Part shown: positions 53,637-62,184 of the stretch, piece after piece
Layout of the letters: each line of letters opens with the position of its first letter
How positions within the stretch are numbered: the stretch's first letter is position 1
Position numbers and translations under genes: made by a program
The notes under the pieces: model-generated
Database searches by the model: none
The model's input: only the letters and a program-made list of their open reading frames with translations
What the model was told of the DNA's origin: nothing
Assembly: GCF_900016645.1 (NCBI RefSeq)
Contig: NZ_CDGJ01000003.1
Reading direction: 5' to 3' (one strand)
Source of the DNA: Acididesulfobacillus acetoxydans
GTDB lineage: Bacteria > Bacillota > Desulfitobacteriia > Desulfitobacteriales > Desulfitobacteriaceae
DNA length: 64,000 nucleotides

Positions 53637-54761
53637 TCACTCCTTATTTTTTTCCCGCTTGTAAAAAGGAGTCGGAATCACCCGGGCTGCAACCGGTTTA
53701 TTGCGGATCATCACGTCGAGCTCCGTCCCGACAACGGCCAGGTCCCCGCGCACCAGGGCCAAAGCGATGTTCTTGTTCAAAGTGGGAGAGAAAGAGCCGG
53801 AGGTAACATACCCCACTTCCGCCCCGTTTTTACTGACAGGGTAATGTGAGCGGGCAATTCCGCGCCCAACCATCTCCAGCCCGACCAGACGGCGCTTCAA
53901 GCCTTCCTTTTTTTGCCGGAGCAATGCCGTCTGCCCGACAAAACCTTCCCCTTGCGGTCGTGAGGGCTTGTCGAGCTTGACAAAAATCCCCAGCCCGGCT
54001 TCCAGAGGTGAAATATCCGGTCCCAACTCATTGCCGTACAGGGGCAGACGGGCTTCAAAACGCAAGGTATCGCGCGCTCCCAGGCCGACGGGCTGAATCC
54101 CTTCCTCCCGGCCGCTCTCCAGAACCCGGTTCCACAGGCGGGCGGCATACTGCGGTGAAAAATAGAACTCAAACCCGTCTTCACCGGTGTAGCCTGTACG
54201 GGAAATCAGACAGGGAACCCCGTCTATTTTGCCCTGAGTAAACCAATAATACTTGATTTTGCTCAAGTCAAGGTCGCTTATCTTTTGTAAAATCCCCTCC
54301 GCCAACGGACCTTGCAAGGCCAGCTGCGCCGTCTGGGACGAAACATTGGCCAAAGCCACATCAAAACCCTGTTTTTGCTCTTCCATCCAGGCATAGTCTT
54401 TGTCCGTGTTGGACGCGTTGACAACCAGGTAGAAGTGCCCTGAACTGTAGCGGTACACCAGAAGATCGTCGACAATGCCCCCGTTGGGATAGCACATGGG
54501 GGAATAAAGAATTTGGCCGTCCGCTATCCTTGAGACATCATTGGTAATCAGGTGATTGACAAAAGCCAGCGCTTCCGGTCCCTGAACGTCCACTTCGCCC
54601 ATGTGGGACACATCGAACAGTCCTGCCTTGGTCCTGACTGCCTTATGTTCTTCGATCACCCCTGCGTACTGCACCGGCATTTCCCAGCCACCGAAATCAA
54701 TGACTTTGGCCTTCGCAGCCACATGTTCCGCATAGAGCGGCGTGCGTTTCAGTTCGGCCAT
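53637..54761 (-). CDS. gcvT: Aminomethyltransferase (glycine cleavage T protein)
   Basis: Transfers the methylene group from GcvH to tetrahydrofolate and releases ammonia. Family marks are DFGGWEMPVQYAGVIEEHKAVR, FDVSHMGEV and RTGYTGEDGFEFY. 374 residues. A perfect AAGGGAGG precedes ATG 54761. It is the first gene after the glycine riboswitch. Confidence 0.96.
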   Translation of the reverse strand: MAELKRTPLYAEHVAAKAKVIDFGGWEMPVQYAGVIEEHKAVRTKAGLFDVSHMGEVDVQGPEALAFVNHLITNDVSRIADGQILYSPMCYPNGGIVDDLLVYRYSSGHFYLVVNASNTDKDYAWMEEQKQGFDVALANVSSQTAQLALQGPLAEGILQKISDLDLSKIKYYWFTQGKIDGVPCLISRTGYTGEDGFEFYFSPQYAARLWNRVLESGREEGIQPVGLGARDTLRFEARLPLYGNELGPDISPLEAGLGIFVKLDKPSRPQGEGFVGQTALLRQKKEGLKRRLVGLEMVGRGIARSHYPVSKNGAEVGYVTSGSFSPTLNKNIALALVRGDLAVVGTELDVMIRNKPVAARVIPTPFYKREKNKE

Positions 54762-54849
54762 TTAAAACACCTCCCTTAAAGATTCAGTATGTGCAGACCG
54801 AGTACTTTTCATAGCCCCTGGGAGTTCTCTTTTTTGCCACACCCCAAAC

Positions 54850-55065
54850 AAAAAACAGAGGAGTGCAATCGCACTTCCTCTGTCCTTGAACCTGAGAGAT
54901 TTGCCTCGCGGCTTCCCCTTTGGTGTTCCCTTCATCATCAAGAGAAACTCTCCAGAGCCCCGTCTTTCAGCGGTTCTTTTGCCTGAGAGTTTCCCCTCCC
55001 GCACAAGCGACATGCGGTGGTTTTCTCCTTCGGCGCCCGGTTAGCCGGGACTCTCCCGCCGGAAT
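54850..55065 (-). ncRNA. Tandem glycine riboswitch with terminator, controlling gcvT
   Basis: On the minus strand two glycine aptamers lie in series. Aptamer 1 starts GCGGGAGAGTCC near 55060 and ends with AACTCTCAGGCAAAAGAACCGC near 54970; aptamer 2 has CTGGAGAGTTTC and AATCTCTCAGGTTCAAGGAC, ending near 54884. They are followed by a 12-bp terminator stem (54855-54883) and a U run (54850-54854). Such switches turn on gcv genes when glycine binds. This explains most of the gap between gcvT and the small gene at 55177. Confidence 0.96.
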
Positions 55066-55093
55066 CATCCGGAATGTATTCAGTTTTGTCTGT

Positions 55094-55099
55094 ATTATA
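55094..55099 (-). promoter_or_regulatory. -10 box for the riboswitch transcript
   Basis: A perfect TATAAT on the minus strand about 30 bp upstream of the first aptamer. A matching -35 box at normal distance is not clear. Confidence 0.5.
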
Positions 55100-55176
55100 T
55101 TGTATAACGCCCCGGCCCTAAAGTCTACTCTTTTCCATGCATAGAAGTTCGAAAAATTGCCCATAATCGAACTGAG

Positions 55177-55419
55177 GTGATGATCGTGAAATATGTCGTC
55201 GGACTCAAATCCGAACTGGACTTACTGAATGAAGATGAAGCCAAGCAGCGTTATCTGGAAATGGTCGCGGCCGGCTATGAGGAAGGAGATGTTTTCGTCG
55301 GGGCCCCGATTGTCGTAGCCAGCGACGTCTCTTTCGGTTCCCTGCAATCCGATCAGTCTGAAGACAGAACGGGTGCAAAGGACACCGACCCTGAAGGAAC
55401 GGTCGTCAACCCCTCCTGA
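55177..55419 (+). CDS. Unrecognised small acidic protein
   Basis: About 77-80 residues, starting KYVVGLKSELDLLNEDEAKQR followed by YLEMVAAGYEEGDVF and a polar, probably disordered C-terminus. I do not recognise the family. GAGGTG stands before ATGATCGTG, so either ATG 55177 or 55180 or GTG 55186 may be used. It is divergent from gcvT and sits alone. The helix-rich first half looks like a real protein; function unknown. Confidence 0.6.
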   Translation: MMIVKYVVGLKSELDLLNEDEAKQRYLEMVAAGYEEGDVFVGAPIVVASDVSFGSLQSDQSEDRTGAKDTDPEGTVVNPS

Positions 55420-55710
55420 CGTTCCGGAAAGGAACCTCCGTTCTCAAGCGTTCGGGGCCCCCATCGCGCACCATCATGGCAGAGCTCTCCCGGACCCTCG
55501 TCACTCCGCCCCATAACGGCCGCCTTCCCTGGCCCCCGTCGCGCCGCATCATAACGGCCGGTGGCGCACACATTTCTGCATACTCTCCCTGTTCCGCAGA
55601 TGGTTGTCCGCTCGTTGGGGTTGGTGTTTTCGGTTTCGGTCATCTTTGGGCCTCCCGGCCCTTAACCCCGACCCGCGCCCCCGGCCAAGCTGCCCGGCCT
55701 GAGCACCGCG

Positions 55711-56568
55711 TTAGAGGCTCTCGGCCAGGGACCCCAATTCCAGTCCCACCTGGCGGACATTGTCAACCATATGGGCGATATCTTGGGTGGAACGCGCCTG
55801 TTCCTGAGTTATGGTCGCATTCTGCAGAACCCCTTCCATCACCCGGTCCATCACGTCCTGGAATTGGGTCAGAATCCCGTTGATCTCATTGGCCGAGCGT
55901 CCGCTTTCCTCAGCCAGCTTGCGCACCTCCCCGGCAACCACGGAAAACCCCTTCCCTTGTTCCCCTGCCCGCGCCGCCTCAATGGCGGCGTTTAAACCGA
56001 GCAGGTTGGTCTGTTTGGCCACCCGCCGGATGAAATCGATAATTCCCGCCGTCGCCTTCACCTGCCGGGCCCCCGTAGCGGCGACCTCCGTTACGGTCTG
56101 ACTGATCGCGGCCACTTCCTGTGAAGAAGCGGCAATCTGTTGAACCGCGCTGGCCGCCTGTCCCAACGAATCGTTCAGCTTGTTGACCTGCCCGCGGATG
56201 ACCTCTTTCAGTTCTTCCTCGCGCAAGGTCGAAACGACCAGGCCCGCCGCGATCTTCGTAATGGGCCGGGCAATCTCCACCGGGGCCGCGACCCCGAACG
56301 TACCTATCTTCCGGCCTTCCGCCCGGATGGCCACGTTAAATCCTTCGCGCAATTTTCCCCCCGATCCCGCCTCATCCTCCGCCGTTATCAGAGCATACTC
56401 CGCCTCCGTCGTCATGATTGAGCGGGCCCCGGAATGAACGACCCCAACCCGCTTGTGATCCGAATCAGCAATGATCTCTCCCGCCGCATTACAGACAATA
56501 ACGGGATACCCGCTTTCCCGCGCGATTAGTTCCGCAATCCGGTTGGCTATGCCTTCCGTCATTTGCAT
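55711..56568 (-). CDS. Soluble methyl-accepting-type signalling protein with a sugar-diacid recognition domain
   Basis: Residues 1-125 resemble the sugar diacid recognition domain (EGIANRIAELIARESGYPVIVCNAAGEIIADSD), and the rest is a short chemoreceptor signalling domain with the hairpin tip VAKQTNLLGLNAAIEAARAGEQG and GFSVVAGEVRKLAEES. There are no membrane segments, so it would sense an intracellular ligand and signal through CheA/CheW. 286 residues. ATG 56568 or 56562 may start it. It follows ileS by about 38 bp and may be cotranscribed. Confidence 0.85.
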   Translation of the reverse strand: MQMTEGIANRIAELIARESGYPVIVCNAAGEIIADSDHKRVGVVHSGARSIMTTEAEYALITAEDEAGSGGKLREGFNVAIRAEGRKIGTFGVAAPVEIARPITKIAAGLVVSTLREEELKEVIRGQVNKLNDSLGQAASAVQQIAASSQEVAAISQTVTEVAATGARQVKATAGIIDFIRRVAKQTNLLGLNAAIEAARAGEQGKGFSVVAGEVRKLAEESGRSANEINGILTQFQDVMDRVMEGVLQNATITQEQARSTQDIAHMVDNVRQVGLELGSLAESL

Positions 56569-56605
56569 CTCTTCCAACCCACCTTCCCTGCCGTACTTCC
56601 GGACT

Positions 56606-59380
56606 TCACTCGCCCAGCCCGTTGACTACTCCGACACAACGCGGGCAGAGGTCAGGGTGGTCCGGATTCTCCCCCACCGCCGGATGGTACATCCAGCAAC
56701 GTTCACATTTTTGTCCCGCCGCCGCCCGCACCAGAATGCGCAATCCCTCATGAGCCTCAGCGCTCCGGGCCTCCGCCGGGCAGGGGTCTTCCGGCGGGTG
56801 CAGGGTTACGCCCGAGACAATAAATATCTCAGCCAGATTGGGGATTTCCCGCAGAAAGCCGTATTGCTCCTCGGTCGGATAGAGATCGACCTGTGCCGTC
56901 AAAGGGTGGTTGACGAGCTTTTCCCGGCGGGCGCTTTCCAGGACCTTGGCCACATCTCCCCGTAAATCCAAAATCCGGTCCCACCTCTGTGCCAGCTCTT
57001 CATGCAGCCATTCTTTGACCGCCACCGGCATTTCCGCCGTTTGTACGCTTTCCGTCCGCTTCTTTCCCGGCACGTAAGCCCAAATCTCCTCCGACGTAAA
57101 AGTCAGGATTGGCGCCAGCAGGCGCACCAAGGCGTCCAGGACCTCATAGAGAACCGTCTGTGCCGCCCGGCGCCCAGGCGATTCTTTTCCTTCGACATAG
57201 AGCCGGTCCTTCACAATATCCAGGTAAACGGCACTCATCTCCACCGTACAGAAGTTGTGCACCGTATGATAGACGAGGTGGAACTCATAATTTTCATACC
57301 CTCGGAGCGCCCGCTCCACCACCTGAGCCAGCTTGAGCAGAGCCCAACGGTCAATCTCCGCCAGTTCCGTATAGGGCACTCTGTCCCGGGCCGGATCGAA
57401 GTCGTTCAAATTGCTGAGCAAAAAGCGCAGGGTGTTGCGGATTTTGCGGTAAGCCTCACTCATCTGTTTCATGATGCCCTGCGAAACCGCCACGTCGCTC
57501 TTATAGTCAGCCGAGGCAACCCACAGCCTGAGAATATCGGCACCCATTTCTTTCACGACTTTCAGAGGATCGACCCCATTGCCCAGGGACTTGGACATCT
57601 TGCGTCCCTGCTCATCCACCAGAAAACCATGGGTCAGAACCGCCCTGTAAGGCGCCTTGCCAAACACGGCCACGGAAGTGGAGAGAGAGGAATTAAACCA
57701 GCCCCGGTGCTGATCCGAACCCTCCAGATACATATCCGCCGGCCAGGCCAACCCCGGCCGCTCTTTCAGCACTCCCACATGGCTGGTACCGGAATCAAAC
57801 CAGACATCCATGATGTCTGTCTCCTTGGTGAACTCCTTCCCGCCGCACCGGCAAGCCACCCCCTCGGGCAGCAGTTCCTCCGCGGGGCGGGCAAACCAGG
57901 CATCCGAACCCTCCCTGGCAAAAATATCCTGAACCTTAGCGATCGTTGCGTCGGTAACCAGTTCACGGCCGCAAGTCTTACAATAGAAAATCGGGATCGG
58001 CACACCCCAGGTCCGCTGACGTGAAATGCACCAGTCTCCCCGCTGTGCGATCATGTTATAAATACGCTCCCGACCCCAGGCCGGAATCCACTTCACCTGA
58101 TCGATTTCCTGCAAAGCCTCCCGGCGGAAGCCGTCAACGGAGGCAAACCACTGTTCGGTCGCCCGGAAAATGATCGGATTCTTGCAGCGCCAACAGTGAG
58201 GATAGCTGTGCTGAATTTTTTCGTCGAGCACCAGCACCCCTTTGTCCGCCAGATCCCTGAGGATGACGGGATTGGCTTGCTCCGTTTTCAAACCGGCATA
58301 TTTCCCGCCCTCGGCGGTAAATTTGCCTTGGTGGTCAACAGGGCAGAGCACCGGCAGCCCGTAGGCCTTGCCGATGAGAAAATCGTCCTCCCCATGGCCG
58401 GGAGCCGTGTGCACACAGCCGGTCCCTTGTTCCAAAGTCACGTGCGTCCCGCACATGACCAGGGAATCATTTCCCATCAACGGGTTAGTGCAGAGGATTC
58501 CCTCCAGCTCTTTTCCTCCGAAGGTCTTCAGGACCGGAAGCTCCTTCTGCCACAGCCGGCGCAGCGCATCGAGCAGTCCTTCCGCCACGACCCACTGCCC
58601 GCCGTCCGTCCCGACCAAGGCGTAGGCGTAATCGGGGTGCACACTGATCCCCTCATTGGCCGGCAAAGTCCAGGGGGTCGTCGTCCAGATGACCACATAG
58701 GTGTTGGGCTCGACCAGGAGGCCCTTGCCGTCTTTCACAGGAAACTTGACGTAGACCGCCGTCGAAGTTCTGTCCGCATATTCGATTTCCGCCTCTGCCA
58801 GGGCGGTTTCACAGGAGGGGCACCAATAGACAGGCTTTAAGCCCTTATAAATGTACCCTTTCTTGGCCATGGTGCCAAAAACCCCGATTTGAGCCGCCTC
58901 ATAGTTTTTTTGCAAAGTCAGATAGGGATGATCCCAGTCTCCCCTCACTCCCAGGCGCTTAAATTGCCCTTTCTGAATCTCCACGTATTTCCGGGCGTAG
59001 TCCCGGCATTTGGCCCGGAACTCCACCGTGGAAACCGCGTGCCGGTTGAGGCCCAGTTTCCTGATCACCTGCTGTTCGATCGGCAGGCCATGGGTATCCC
59101 AACCCGGGACATAAGGAGCGTCATACCCGGCCATCGTCTTATATTTAACGACAATGTCCTTTAGCACTTTGTTTAGGGCATGGCCCAGATGAATATCTCC
59201 GTTGGCATAGGGGGGCCCGTCATGCAAAATGAATTTGGGCTTTCCCGCGCGGGCCTCAAGAATCCGCTGGTAAAGATTGTCCTCCTCCCACTTTTTCAGG
59301 ATCTCCGGTTCCCGTTGAGGGAGGTTGCCCCGCATGGGAAAATCCGTCTCGGGTAAATTTAACGTCTCTCGGTAATCCAT
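56606..59380 (-). CDS. ileS: Isoleucine-tRNA ligase
   Basis: Charges tRNA-Ile. HIGH motif DIHLGH at residues 62-67, KMSKS in QGRKMSKSLGN near 595, and C-terminal zinc-binding CERCWMYHP and CPRCVGVV. 924 residues, full length. GGAGGG precedes ATG 59380. A truncated T-box stands directly upstream. Confidence 0.97.
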   Translation of the reverse strand: MDYRETLNLPETDFPMRGNLPQREPEILKKWEEDNLYQRILEARAGKPKFILHDGPPYANGDIHLGHALNKVLKDIVVKYKTMAGYDAPYVPGWDTHGLPIEQQVIRKLGLNRHAVSTVEFRAKCRDYARKYVEIQKGQFKRLGVRGDWDHPYLTLQKNYEAAQIGVFGTMAKKGYIYKGLKPVYWCPSCETALAEAEIEYADRTSTAVYVKFPVKDGKGLLVEPNTYVVIWTTTPWTLPANEGISVHPDYAYALVGTDGGQWVVAEGLLDALRRLWQKELPVLKTFGGKELEGILCTNPLMGNDSLVMCGTHVTLEQGTGCVHTAPGHGEDDFLIGKAYGLPVLCPVDHQGKFTAEGGKYAGLKTEQANPVILRDLADKGVLVLDEKIQHSYPHCWRCKNPIIFRATEQWFASVDGFRREALQEIDQVKWIPAWGRERIYNMIAQRGDWCISRQRTWGVPIPIFYCKTCGRELVTDATIAKVQDIFAREGSDAWFARPAEELLPEGVACRCGGKEFTKETDIMDVWFDSGTSHVGVLKERPGLAWPADMYLEGSDQHRGWFNSSLSTSVAVFGKAPYRAVLTHGFLVDEQGRKMSKSLGNGVDPLKVVKEMGADILRLWVASADYKSDVAVSQGIMKQMSEAYRKIRNTLRFLLSNLNDFDPARDRVPYTELAEIDRWALLKLAQVVERALRGYENYEFHLVYHTVHNFCTVEMSAVYLDIVKDRLYVEGKESPGRRAAQTVLYEVLDALVRLLAPILTFTSEEIWAYVPGKKRTESVQTAEMPVAVKEWLHEELAQRWDRILDLRGDVAKVLESARREKLVNHPLTAQVDLYPTEEQYGFLREIPNLAEIFIVSGVTLHPPEDPCPAEARSAEAHEGLRILVRAAAGQKCERCWMYHPAVGENPDHPDLCPRCVGVVNGLGE

Positions 59381-59396
59381 ACTTGCCCTCCTAATG

Positions 59397-59443
59397 AAAA
59401 ACCCGCCCCGTAAAGGGACGAGATTGTTCGTGGTACCACCCTA
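59397..59443 (-). promoter_or_regulatory. Truncated T-box: antiterminator sequence and terminator only
   Basis: Minus strand: AGGGTGGTACCACG (59429-59442), the T-box sequence, then a terminator stem CGTCCC/GGGGCG (59404-59420) and a U run (59397-59401), 17 bases before ileS. The expected 150-200 nt upstream with Stem I and an isoleucine specifier loop is missing: the first two bases of the T-box belong to the TAG stop of an open reading frame that fills that space. Confidence 0.75.
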
Positions 59444-59911
59444 ATTCATCATTCGGCGCACCAACGTGACCAGTTTCGCCTGAGCCTCAGCCCCCAGCGG
59501 TTCCACAACCCAAAGGCAGATAAAGGGAACTTTTCGCTCTCTCCATGAGCGCACATACGAAGACACCGCTTGTTTGTCCAGGTGAATCTGAGTCGGATCA
59601 TCCGAAGCAGACAGACTCACCACCACGCCGCGTTGTTCCATCTCGTCCATGGCCTGAAACATGCGATCCAGCAGTTCATCGCTTCCCAACATGAGAATAT
59701 CCCCGGCCCGGAACTGGTTTCCTCCGGCCGCCAGACCCACTTCAAAAACCTGACCTTCAGTTTCCATAGCGGGAGCCCTGTGATCCGCCGCCAACAGCAT
59801 GATCTCGTTTAGCCCGATTTTCCCCGCATAGCCGGACTCTCCATCCGGATGAAGCCCCAACCCTTGGATCAGGAAACCGGGGGAAACCTCGCTATAAATT
59901 ATGTTTCTCAT
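59441..59911 (-). CDS. Unrecognised 156-residue protein upstream of ileS
   Basis: I do not recognise the family. The sequence has regular hydrophobic patterns (GLNEIMLLAADHRAP, FRAGDILMLGSDELLDRMF, VPFICLWVVEPLGAEAQAKLVTLVRRMM) and no membrane segment, and looks like a folded cytosolic protein. AAGGAGAAC lies before the ATG. Its stop codon is embedded in the T-box sequence of ileS, so its 3' end forms the boundary of that leader. It lies between divIVA and ileS. Confidence 0.65.
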   Translation of the reverse strand: MRNIIYSEVSPGFLIQGLGLHPDGESGYAGKIGLNEIMLLAADHRAPAMETEGQVFEVGLAAGGNQFRAGDILMLGSDELLDRMFQAMDEMEQRGVVVSLSASDDPTQIHLDKQAVSSYVRSWRERKVPFICLWVVEPLGAEAQAKLVTLVRRMMN

Positions 59912-60066
59912 CAGCTGCTATCGTTCTCCTTCAAACATGTAGGACAATTATACCACCAAGGCGGCACCTTCCGCAATACACACGTTCTCTCCCGGTCGAG
60001 GCAGCCCCGCTCCCGTCTCTGCGACCCCGCTTCGCCGGCGGACACCCGGGGAACCGGTCCCCGCCC

Positions 60067-60528
60067 TCAGGAGGATACTTTATCCTCCTCGGACGAAAGC
60101 GCAAACGCCAATTGAGCCTCAAGGAACGATTTCAACTGGGTCCGAACCAGTTCGCGCCGGCGCAGGAGTCCTTGGATCTCTGCTTGTATTTCTGTCCATT
60201 TTTCTTCCATTTGAGACAATCTCCGTTTGCTTTCCGCCTCCGCCTCCCGGATGATCAATTCGGCTTCCCTGCCCGCTGCCTCCTTCACTTCCGCCGCTGT
60301 TTTCTGAGCCAGAACGAGGCTCTGCCGGAGCAATTCCTCCAACGTCTTGTAGTTCGCCAACTCCGTCTCCAAGCGCTCCACCGTTTCCTTGAGCTCAAAG
60401 TTCTCGCGGTAAACAGCCTCAAACCCTTCCGCCGCCTCTTGCAAAAATCTGTCCACTTCCGCAGGCTCATAGCCCCGGATCCGCCTCACAAAGGTCTTGC
60501 CCCGCATGTCCATGGGCGTCATTTGCAT
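60067..60528 (-). CDS. divIVA: DivIVA domain protein
   Basis: Pole- and septum-binding coiled-coil protein. The membrane-binding start MTPMDMRGKTFVRRIRGYEPAEVDRFL is typical, followed by coiled coil from about residue 30 to 140. ATG 60528 or the ATG six bases later fits the GGGGGAG box. It follows yggT and sepF, as in the standard division cluster. Confidence 0.93.
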   Translation of the reverse strand: MQMTPMDMRGKTFVRRIRGYEPAEVDRFLQEAAEGFEAVYRENFELKETVERLETELANYKTLEELLRQSLVLAQKTAAEVKEAAGREAELIIREAEAESKRRLSQMEEKWTEIQAEIQGLLRRRELVRTQLKSFLEAQLAFALSSEEDKVSS

Positions 60529-60575
60529 CTTCTCTCCCCCTCGCCCCAGTCCGAAAACGGCGTCTGCGCCGGCCG

Positions 60576-60836
60576 TCAAAAACCCCCGCCGAGAACTCTC
60601 AAGAGTACCGTGCGAATGATATTTAAAACGATAATTGCCAATATGGGGGAAAAATCGACGGCAAACCCGCCCCCGCCGATTTGAAACCGGCGAAAGGGCC
60701 TGAGAAGAGGCTCCGTAACATCGTTAAGCAGGCGGACGAGGGCATTGTCCCGAAGATTCGGAGCAAAAGAGAGCAAAGCCCGAATGACGATCGCCCATGT
60801 AAGGATGGTCACCACGTTGTCCACGATCTCGGCCAA
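60576..60836 (-). CDS. yggT: YggT family membrane protein
   Basis: 86 residues with two membrane segments, one near the N-terminus and one after FSPILAIIVLNIIR, and the conserved RPFRRF loop between. It occurs next to sepF and divIVA across Firmicutes. The likely start is TTG 60836; ribosome binding site spacing is long. Confidence 0.9.
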   Translation of the reverse strand: MAEIVDNVVTILTWAIVIRALLSFAPNLRDNALVRLLNDVTEPLLRPFRRFQIGGGGFAVDFSPILAIIVLNIIRTVLLRVLGGGF

Positions 60837-60876
60837 GATGAAAATAGCAATCCCTCCCCACCCGAAAAAACCTCAC

Positions 60877-61326
60877 TTATCTAGAGCCGGCCCAAAAAAT
60901 TCCCTTGTCTTTCAGCTCGTCCCGCGCCTCACCCGAAATATCCACATTATTGGGCACGAAAAGAAAGATTCCGTTGCCCACTTTTTGCATGTTACCGTTC
61001 AAAGCATAGGTAGTCCCGCTGATGAAATCCACGATGCGTTTGGACAGGTTGCGCTCCGTATTCTCCAAATTGACGATCACCGGGCGCCTGTTCTTCAGCT
61101 GATCGGCAATACCCTGTGCGTCTTCAAAGCAGGAGGGCTCCAAGACGACCACTTTCATCTGTTTCTGAGTGTGGATACTGACCACTTGAGCGGGACGGCG
61201 TCCCCTCACCTCATCGTGAATCTCCTCCCTTTCCTCTTCTTCCGGGGCAAAGTCTTCTTCCTCGTATTCTCCCTCCCCGAAGCCCATGATCCCGATCACT
61301 TTGTCAAACAGTTTTGGCATCGACAA
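60877..61326 (-). CDS. sepF: Cell division protein SepF
   Basis: FtsZ-binding membrane anchor. The N-terminal amphipathic helix MPKLFDKVIGIMGFGE is followed by an acidic linker and the SepF domain with VVLEPSCFEDAQGIADQLKN and RIVDFISGTTYAL. 149 residues. AAAGGAG precedes the ATG. Confidence 0.95.
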   Translation of the reverse strand: MSMPKLFDKVIGIMGFGEGEYEEEDFAPEEEEREEIHDEVRGRRPAQVVSIHTQKQMKVVVLEPSCFEDAQGIADQLKNRRPVIVNLENTERNLSKRIVDFISGTTYALNGNMQKVGNGIFLFVPNNVDISGEARDELKDKGIFWAGSR

Positions 61327-61426
61327 CGTCTCCTTTCACATAACTCTTCATCGGCCCCATTCCCAACCGTCTCCCGTCGGCAGCCGGCGCTGCACTTCCC
61401 CGTGCCTTGCCCGCGGCGCCCCTTTT

Positions 61427-62113
61427 CTAACGCCTCTGCCCAAAGATTTCCCGTCCAATCCTCACCATGGTCGCGCCTTCTTCCACGGCAATCTCAAAAT
61501 CCTGGCTCATCCCCATAGACAATTCCCTCGGGACGACCCCGGGCCGCACCCGCGTTTGCACTTTTTCCGCCAAGAGACGCAGTTCGCGGAAAAAACCCCG
61601 TGTCTCGGCCAGGCTGGCTCCCAGAGCCCCGATCGTCATAAAACCCAAAACCTGAACATGGGGGTGGTCCGGGATCAGGTCGAGAAAGTCCGCGGTTTCT
61701 TCCGGCAAGAGGCCCGCTTTGGCCGGATCACGCGCCACGTTCACCTGCACCAGAACCCTGGCCGTATAGCCGGCCTTGTCGCCGTGATGTTCCAGGGCCT
61801 GCAGAAGCCCCAGGCGATCGAGGGAATGTATCAGTGTAATCCGCTGTGTGAGATACTTGACTTTGTTGGTCTGCATCCTTCCGATCAGATGCCATTCACA
61901 ATCCGGGGGGAGCTGCGGCTCCTTGACCAACCATTCCTGCACCCTATTCTCGGCAAATAATCTCTGCCCCGCCCGGTATGCCTCCTCGATGCTTTCCCGG
62001 GGCATTGTCTTGGATACCGCCAGCAGTTTGACTTCGGCCGGACCCCGCCCGGCCTTGGCGGCCGCCAAAGCCACCCTTCTTTGCACCTGGGCTAAATTCT
62101 CCGCCACACCCAC
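61427..62113 (-). CDS. yggS: YggS family pyridoxal phosphate homeostasis protein
   Basis: PLP-binding TIM-barrel protein. KLLAVSKTMP holds the PLP lysine; FAENRVQEWLVK, WHLIGRMQTNKVKY and GLSMGMSQDFE-like LSMGMSQDFEIAV are family marks. I prefer GTG 62113 with AGGAG eight bases upstream, giving 229 residues; the frame is open to 62185. Confidence 0.94.
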   Translation of the reverse strand: MGVAENLAQVQRRVALAAAKAGRGPAEVKLLAVSKTMPRESIEEAYRAGQRLFAENRVQEWLVKEPQLPPDCEWHLIGRMQTNKVKYLTQRITLIHSLDRLGLLQALEHHGDKAGYTARVLVQVNVARDPAKAGLLPEETADFLDLIPDHPHVQVLGFMTIGALGASLAETRGFFRELRLLAEKVQTRVRPGVVPRELSMGMSQDFEIAVEEGATMVRIGREIFGQRR

Positions 62114-62184
62114 TGCTATCACTCCTGAATTATAACTACTTCTACATTCGTCTCCTGTTTCCTGCCATAACTTGGGATATCTCA

